A DNA stretch of 64,000 nucleotides, taken from contig CM055112.1 of assembly GCA_029204225.1 (NCBI GenBank), forward strand, positions 26,177,922 to 26,241,921, in the 5' to 3' direction. Position numbers and translations under genes: made by a program. The stretch comes from Diphasiastrum complanatum. Taxonomy: Eukaryota; Streptophyta; Lycopodiopsida; Lycopodiales; Lycopodiaceae. Of the stretch, positions 58,723 to 64,000 are shown piece after piece (positions within the stretch are counted from its first letter, which is position 1; every line of letters begins with the position of its first letter). The notes beneath the pieces were generated by a model that was not told where the DNA came from, made no database searches, and saw only the letters and a list, made by a program, of their open reading frames with translations.

Positions 58723-58814
58723 GTTTTGATCACAAATAAATGTTCCTCATTGGAGAAGCATTTTCAGTATACTTTTTATGAGAAATAACAAATATAGAGT
58801 CAGTTGCAAGATAG

Positions 58815-59425
58815 AGTTAGGATGGAAGAACATTAAGAATCATATTATGCTAAATCGACACTCAGCAACTTACGATAATAAAGGCTCTCATAGAGAGAAT
58901 TCAACCCGGAAAGGTCACTCTATCTATAGTAGGTCCCTTACTACCTTTGGTAAGAATCGACCTTGGGTTGAGGTGACTTAAGGAGTTTGGAATTCTGGAG
59001 TAACTGGAGTTGAAGCTCGTTAGCGTTCAATGGACAAATTAGAAGTGGACATGCAGGTGAAAGTCTTGGCTGAAATAGAGCACTCTCTTTAATAGCCACA
59101 CTTTTAAGTCAGCCAGAACAATTGAAAATATAAGCTGCTGTTGAAACTAAAATAAAACTGGAAATGAAGATAGCTACCTTTTACTGTCTAAGCAAGCCTA
59201 GCTCTAGTCTCCAATAATAAATCACCTAACTTGACACTTTGCCCAATTTCCACAGCTATCTGCAAGTTCCCAGACAGAATTCAGTTGGCCTTAGAATAAT
59301 ATATTGAATGTCTGTACTAATTATTGGGTCCATGGTGCCCAAGTCATAAGGTCTACTATGATCAATCAACAAAATAACAATGCAAGTTAATAACATGGGA
59401 CCCAAGGGCCAAGATGTCTGTAACT
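58815..59425 (-). repeat. Probable gypsy 3' LTR
   Basis: On the minus strand it starts AGTTACAGACATC right after a polypurine run GGGGGGG (59432-59426). A matching end, CCTAACT on the minus strand, lies at 58815. The AGTTA/TAACT ends are those of the 40-kb solo LTR. The far end is tentative. Confidence 0.45.
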
Positions 59426-59432
59426 CCCCCCC

Positions 59433-61400
59433 AGTGTCAGCAAAGTAGTGAGGGAGTGGGAGCCATAAACAGTTTATGCGCCTGTGAATGCTGTAACAAA
59501 AGTTGCTGTTTTAAAACAGACACCTAGTCCAAAAGTGTTGAGAAGCTGTAGAAGGCTTTTGATCTCGTCTGTTGGTCTGCCATACCACTGTACCAAGTAT
59601 TGAACAATAAATCTTTGACGAACTTTTCCTTGGTGAATAGTCACGTGTATTAATGGGAAGAGGTCAACATTGGTTGGAGTGGGATCAATGGCATAGGCAA
59701 TAGAAATGACAACATGCAAAAGGCTCGCATGAAAAATTGTAGATACCTTGGAGACATAAGTAATTTAAGCTAGTAGGCTACACGGGTAAGGACTTGAACG
59801 ATTTCAAAAGGGCCATGATAGTGGGCAACAAGCTTGGCATTGCCACGAGAGCCTTGGAGATTAGAATGTTAGCCAAAGTGGAGATGAACAAAGGTGTGCT
59901 TACCTTTAAAAAAAGTGACATATTTTTGATGATTGTTATATTGTTGTTGGTAATGCTCAAGTTTACGTTGCAAATTTCAAATAGCTACTTGAGTGACATG
60001 TTGCGATTCATCAAGAAAATGAGCTACATATCATTGGTAGCATGAGGTATGCTTGGTAAGGTGGGGTTATGCCCTTGGGACAGTTGATAAGGGGGTAAAT
60101 CCTATTTATGGTTGACTAATCTGTTTTAAATAAATTCAACATAAGTCCCAAATAGTACCTTGTGTAGAAATCCATTTACCGAGGCAATGCTTTAGGATGT
60201 GGTTAAGACTTCGGATTGACACTAGCTGAATGCTAGGTGGTATGCATGAGGCTTGTAATGCCCAATTGTAAAGAATAAAAGAGGGCTACTAAATTTGGAT
60301 TACCATCTGAGAAAATAGTTTTAGGGAGTTACCCCCAATGGATACTCCAACCCTCGGAACATTTGAGTACTAGTAAAAGAATGACAACTAGCAACCTCGA
60401 TGTGCAAGGTTTGTGTAACAGGAACAAGAGGAGCACGGATTCGAGACAAGATGTGACTGCTTAGAAAGGAGTGAGTATTGCTAGTGTCAACCAAGGCAAT
60501 AAGGTCACGGCCAACGATGTGCACATGCAAGCGTACAGTGTGAGGACTAGGCCGCGCAGCACGGGTAGCATAAGTGAGCAGAACATGGTAAGTAGCAGGA
60601 AGGACATCATCAGAAGGATCATGATCATCAACAATGTGGTCAAGCTCATCAAGTCGCTACATCAGAGTCATCAACATTTGCTCCATAGTAGTAGGGGGCT
60701 AGCGACAATCACAGGTGAGATGGTCAAGGCTATTACAACGAAAACAAAGATGCTTCTTTTGAATCTTAACGAATTTGTGGGAGAATAACGACGAATGTAA
60801 GCAAGACAAGGAGCAGGTGGACGAGAAGAAGTGATAGTACAGGTGGAAGGAATAACAGAGATCGAAGCAGAAGCGGTGGAACTAAGAGGTGGAGAAACGT
60901 TCCTAGCGTGAGATAAGGTGGAGTGAGAAAAATAAGAAAAAACAATAGGCTTGCGGTACGTATGCCGAAGGATAGTAGCAGGTAAAACGACATCAGCAAA
61001 TGTAGTAGGATGATTAGATGCAACGTCATAATGTAAAGCACCGCGTAAGCCAACAATATAGTGCGAGATAAGCTCAACAATTTGTAAATATGAGAAAACT
61101 TGGGAAAGCTCCATAAAGTGATCAGTGTAAAGTGTCAAATCACCTGTCTGAGAGAGGCTGCAAAAGATATCCTATTGGCTACTCAACCACCGAGGATCAA
61201 TCATAGCATGATTTAGATCATGACGAAAAGAGATGCATTCCCTCCTGATCAACATCAGTGCGATAAACCCGCCGACAAGTAGCGACACGACCATCCAAGT
61301 GTAAGGTAGCAAGTTGGATCTTCTAAGTGTCAGATTTCATATACATCGAGAAATAGGTCTCCAACTTAGCAAACTAATTCTCTAGGAGATTCCCGTCAGA
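59433..61400 (-). pseudogene. Ty3/gypsy element lacking RT: gag, protease, integrase end, chromodomain
   Basis: Gag (61140-60860) shows LTLYTDHFMELSQVFSYLQI and ALHYDVASNHPTTFADVVLP. A CCHC knuckle CFRCNSLDHLTCDC is in another frame at about 60740-60700. The protease at 60530-60320 has LIALVDTSNTHSFLSSHILS (DTS for DSG-type triad). From about 60280 the sequence is integrase, ending in the C-terminal barrel (LVAHYHGPFEIVQVLTRVAY). A chromodomain follows (RFIVQYLVQWYGRPTDEI, 59620-59560). RT and RNase H are missing between protease and integrase. Frameshifts are numerous. Confidence 0.8.
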
Positions 61401-61458
61401 GGAACCTGAATACCACAAGGGGTGTTGAGGATGGGGTGGTGAAGAATGTGTGGATTTG

Positions 61459-61941
61459 TGTAAGGAGAAGCACCTCCAAGATGATGCTTACAAGACACAC
61501 ACAAAGGAATGACAGTGGAGCCAAACCACCCAACCATTCAGTTATTGATCAATCTCTAATAGCATCTCCCCCCATGCCAGAGGATAGGATGCAAGTGTAG
61601 AGAGAAGAACCTGGCAATGAAATCTCACAACAACAATGGGAGTAGGGCGAGTTTCTCCAAGAGGAAATAGCCCTTGCTTTACCTGTGCTTGTGCCCATGC
61701 AAGCATATAGTAATTCCATACATGCAACTCATTACTATTGATACTCTACACCATGCCAATAGATGTCCTAACCCATGCAATAGCTCCACACGTCACAATA
61801 TGTGTGACTGGGTCCTCACAAGGTTATCAATTACATTTCTGCCTAGTTCAAAATAACGAGGTGAAACCAATAATCTCGAGTACTAGAGTGCCACGTATCT
61901 AGGACTATGTCGAATCCTATACGTAGGACGTTGACGTAACA
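61459..61941 (-). repeat. LTR (483 bp), same family as 53923-54397
   Basis: On the plus strand it runs TGTAAGGAGAAGC...GACGTAACA. It aligns along its length with the 53.9-kb LTR. On the minus strand it lies just before the gypsy gag, where a 5' LTR would be. The proposed 3' LTR of that gypsy looks different, so the pairing is uncertain. Confidence 0.78.
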
Positions 61942-63362
61942 TTCTTCCTCCCTTGAACTAGTTCTATCCTTAGAATAGGAAAGAAAATCAGGAACCATGT
62001 TTTTAACTTCCAACACTTACCTAATAAATTATTATCCTTAGTTTGACTAGAAATATCAAACAAGTACTCAGAGATAGAACGATCTTTCAAATATGTGCCC
62101 TGGAATATAAACTCAGGTTTGGAAAGTACACTAAGCGCTGAATTTTCCATCAGGGTTTCACTCTCTATAAGTCAGTAACATCACCTTCATGTAAAAACCT
62201 TTGCATGAAACACTGGGTGAAGTATTACCTAACTCATAAGGTTAGAGTTAAAGAAATTGACAATTACAATATGAAATTATCCACAACCTCTTGTAGACAA
62301 TTCATAAATGCTTCTTCAAATACTCTTAGAAATTCCAAAAGTCTAGGGTATAACAGTTCATCCTACTAGAATTTCTAGGAGATCCATTAAGATAAAAAAT
62401 GATCTTAACGCAACTCTGAGTAAACCAAAAATACCTTATATCCTATGCACATAAGGTTTTTTTGATGAATCTAAATGATTCACAAATCTTGTGTCTTACA
62501 AGCAATATACCTCAAAACAAACAGTTTATGGTGAATTCTCTTCACACCTAATCGTTTTACGAGTAACTTCATCCAGGAGTAACTCAGCTACTCAAGTTAA
62601 TTGATCAATGATTTAGAAATCTCAAATGCCCAGGTGCAGATCTCAATTGTACTAGTAAAACACCACATTTAGATTCTTATCCAAATCATTTCTAAGTTAA
62701 TGTATAAATCTCCCATAAAAAGATCTGTTAACTTTGCAAGTATTTGTTCTAACAATACTTGATCATATGTCTACGTTCACCGATTGGTTTAGGTGCACCA
62801 AATAAACCTAGTAGCCAGGAACACATAGTAGATCCATACAAGATTCTATGCATAAGAGACAACCTGGGTTTAAGAAATTGAAACACAATCACCTTGGAAT
62901 TTACCTGAATTTCAAGTCTATTCATACAAGTAGTAATTCATACGATGATAACAGTCCTTCAGAAATGTAACTTCATGTTGGAAGGAATCATATGAAGTCA
63001 TTTTGATGTCTAGTGTTTGAGATATTATTAAGAAGTAAAGGTTTAAGAAAGCAAAAAATGGTTTTAAGGGTTTCTGATTTTGTAAATGGTGAGATACCCA
63101 CTTGGGATTCGGATTAAACCTCAGAATTTTACAAAATACCCCACAAAATTTGACCAATGGTTTAGATTGACATCGAATAATTATCGAAGCCTACCATTGT
63201 CAATCAGATCCTTATGGTCCTAGAACCTCCCCTTTGGAATTACTAATGTCCCATACCACCAGCTTTCCCTCCAAAAAGATCCTTAACCCCTTAATCTGAC
63301 TTTTCTAGAGATCCACTTATCCATCTAGCTGTCTTATAATCCTTATAGGAAAATATCTTCAC
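61942..63362. other. Intergenic sequence, nothing recognised
   Basis: AT-rich, no assignable reading frame, no clear repeat. Confidence 0.35.
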
Positions 63363-64000
63363 TGTTGGAATGTAAATGGAATATTTTACATTACCATAGG
63401 TTACTTTGACCCAAAGGGTCGAGAGTTGTGTAACCATGGTCATTTATTATATTAGGCCTATTAAACTTAGAGTTAGCTAATTTAGTATAAAATTAACTTG
63501 GTAGGGACTCATGGGTCCACTAGGCCTAATTGTGACATTGAGTACCCCAACTTGACATATTTGGAGGTACCTTATTCTTTCTATGTAACTTATAGAAAGT
63601 TGGATAGTCAAGTAGTTGGATAGCCAATAGTCATGAAGTTAGATAGTCATCTTGGACTATATATATGTGTGCATCCCATTTGTATGAGACACTTTTGTAA
63701 GCAATACTGACTATTCTCCTTGGCTGTCCACGAGTTTCTACAAGAGGGTTTCTAGCCATCTCTCTCTTTCTTTTGAGAATGCTTTGTGTGATTGAATAGT
63801 TAAGATCCTGGATCCTTAAGCTTCTATTTCTTACATGGTATCAGAGCCTTTAAGTGATCATATTGCTTGCAAGAGGGCACCCAATAGGAAGCTATCTTCT
63901 TCCCTTTATGCTGAAAATTTTAGATTTACTTCTTAAATGAAGATACATGTGTTTTGGACACATTTCTTGCTGACCTTTTAATTGCTAAAGGTTTGTGGGA
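63363..64000 (+). mobile_element. Copia 5' LTR, primer site and gag start (family of 15068-19739), runs off the right edge
   Basis: The LTR 63363-63835 (TGTTGGAATG...TTCTTACA, 473 bp) matches the 15-kb LTRs but lacks the MITE. The primer site TGGTATCAGAGC is 63836-63847. The leader is about 500 bp shorter than in the 15-kb copy. TTTCTTGCTGAC passes directly into LLIAKGLW, which is residue ~30 of gag, so the gag start is deleted. Confidence 0.9.

Overview
The window is nuclear DNA of a land plant with a large, retrotransposon-rich genome. Three observations support this: exons of the chloroplast thylakoid protein TERC, plant-type Ty1/copia and chromodomain Ty3/gypsy elements with initiator-tRNA-Met primer sites, and a CACTA fragment carrying a plant DUF4216 domain. 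I cannot name the species. Introns of 12.9, 14.8 and more than 10.7 kb, and a TERC protein somewhat unlike the angiosperm sequences I recall, suggest a large-genome lineage outside the compact model angiosperms. No tRNA, rRNA, CRISPR or prokaryotic feature was found.

Main result: most of the window (about 1-44,121) is one host gene on the minus strand. Seven short exons join in phase into the N-terminal 260 residues of TERC, the TerC-family thylakoid integral membrane protein needed for thylakoid biogenesis. They are at 44121-44022, 31145-31062, 28135-27843, 27482-27406, 12615-12528, 11075-10995 and 10761-10705. All boundaries visible are GT/AG. The C-terminal exons must lie to the left of the window. 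Nearly everything else up to 44 kb is transposon debris within TERC introns.

Layout: intron 7 (left of 10,705) holds a head-to-tail array of three LINE copies (minus strand) separated only by (CT)n/(GA)n tracts, plus a gypsy 3' end with its LTR. Intron 4 (12.6-27.4 kb) holds a gypsy 5' end, a copia element lacking RT whose 5' LTR contains a hAT-like MITE, gypsy fragments, an unexplained repeat, and a 4-kb 5'-truncated LINE. Intron 2 holds a decayed gypsy RT. Intron 1 (31.1-44.0 kb) holds a LINE fragment, a copia 3' piece, a copia element with most of pol deleted, and a nearly complete chromodomain gypsy interrupted by a solo LTR of its own family.

Right of 44.1 kb lie the TERC upstream region (a G-box and a 98-bp tandem repeat) and then nested copia pieces around a gypsy RT fragment and a CACTA DUF4216 fragment (45-54 kb). 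Next come a microsatellite cluster with a Z-DNA-like run (55.2-55.7 kb), a small candidate host gene of unknown function (56.4-58.3 kb), a second hAT-like MITE, a gypsy element lacking RT (59-62 kb), and at the right edge the 5' LTR of another member of the 15-kb copia family.

All mobile-element coding regions seen are broken by stops, frameshifts or deletions. They are described as found.
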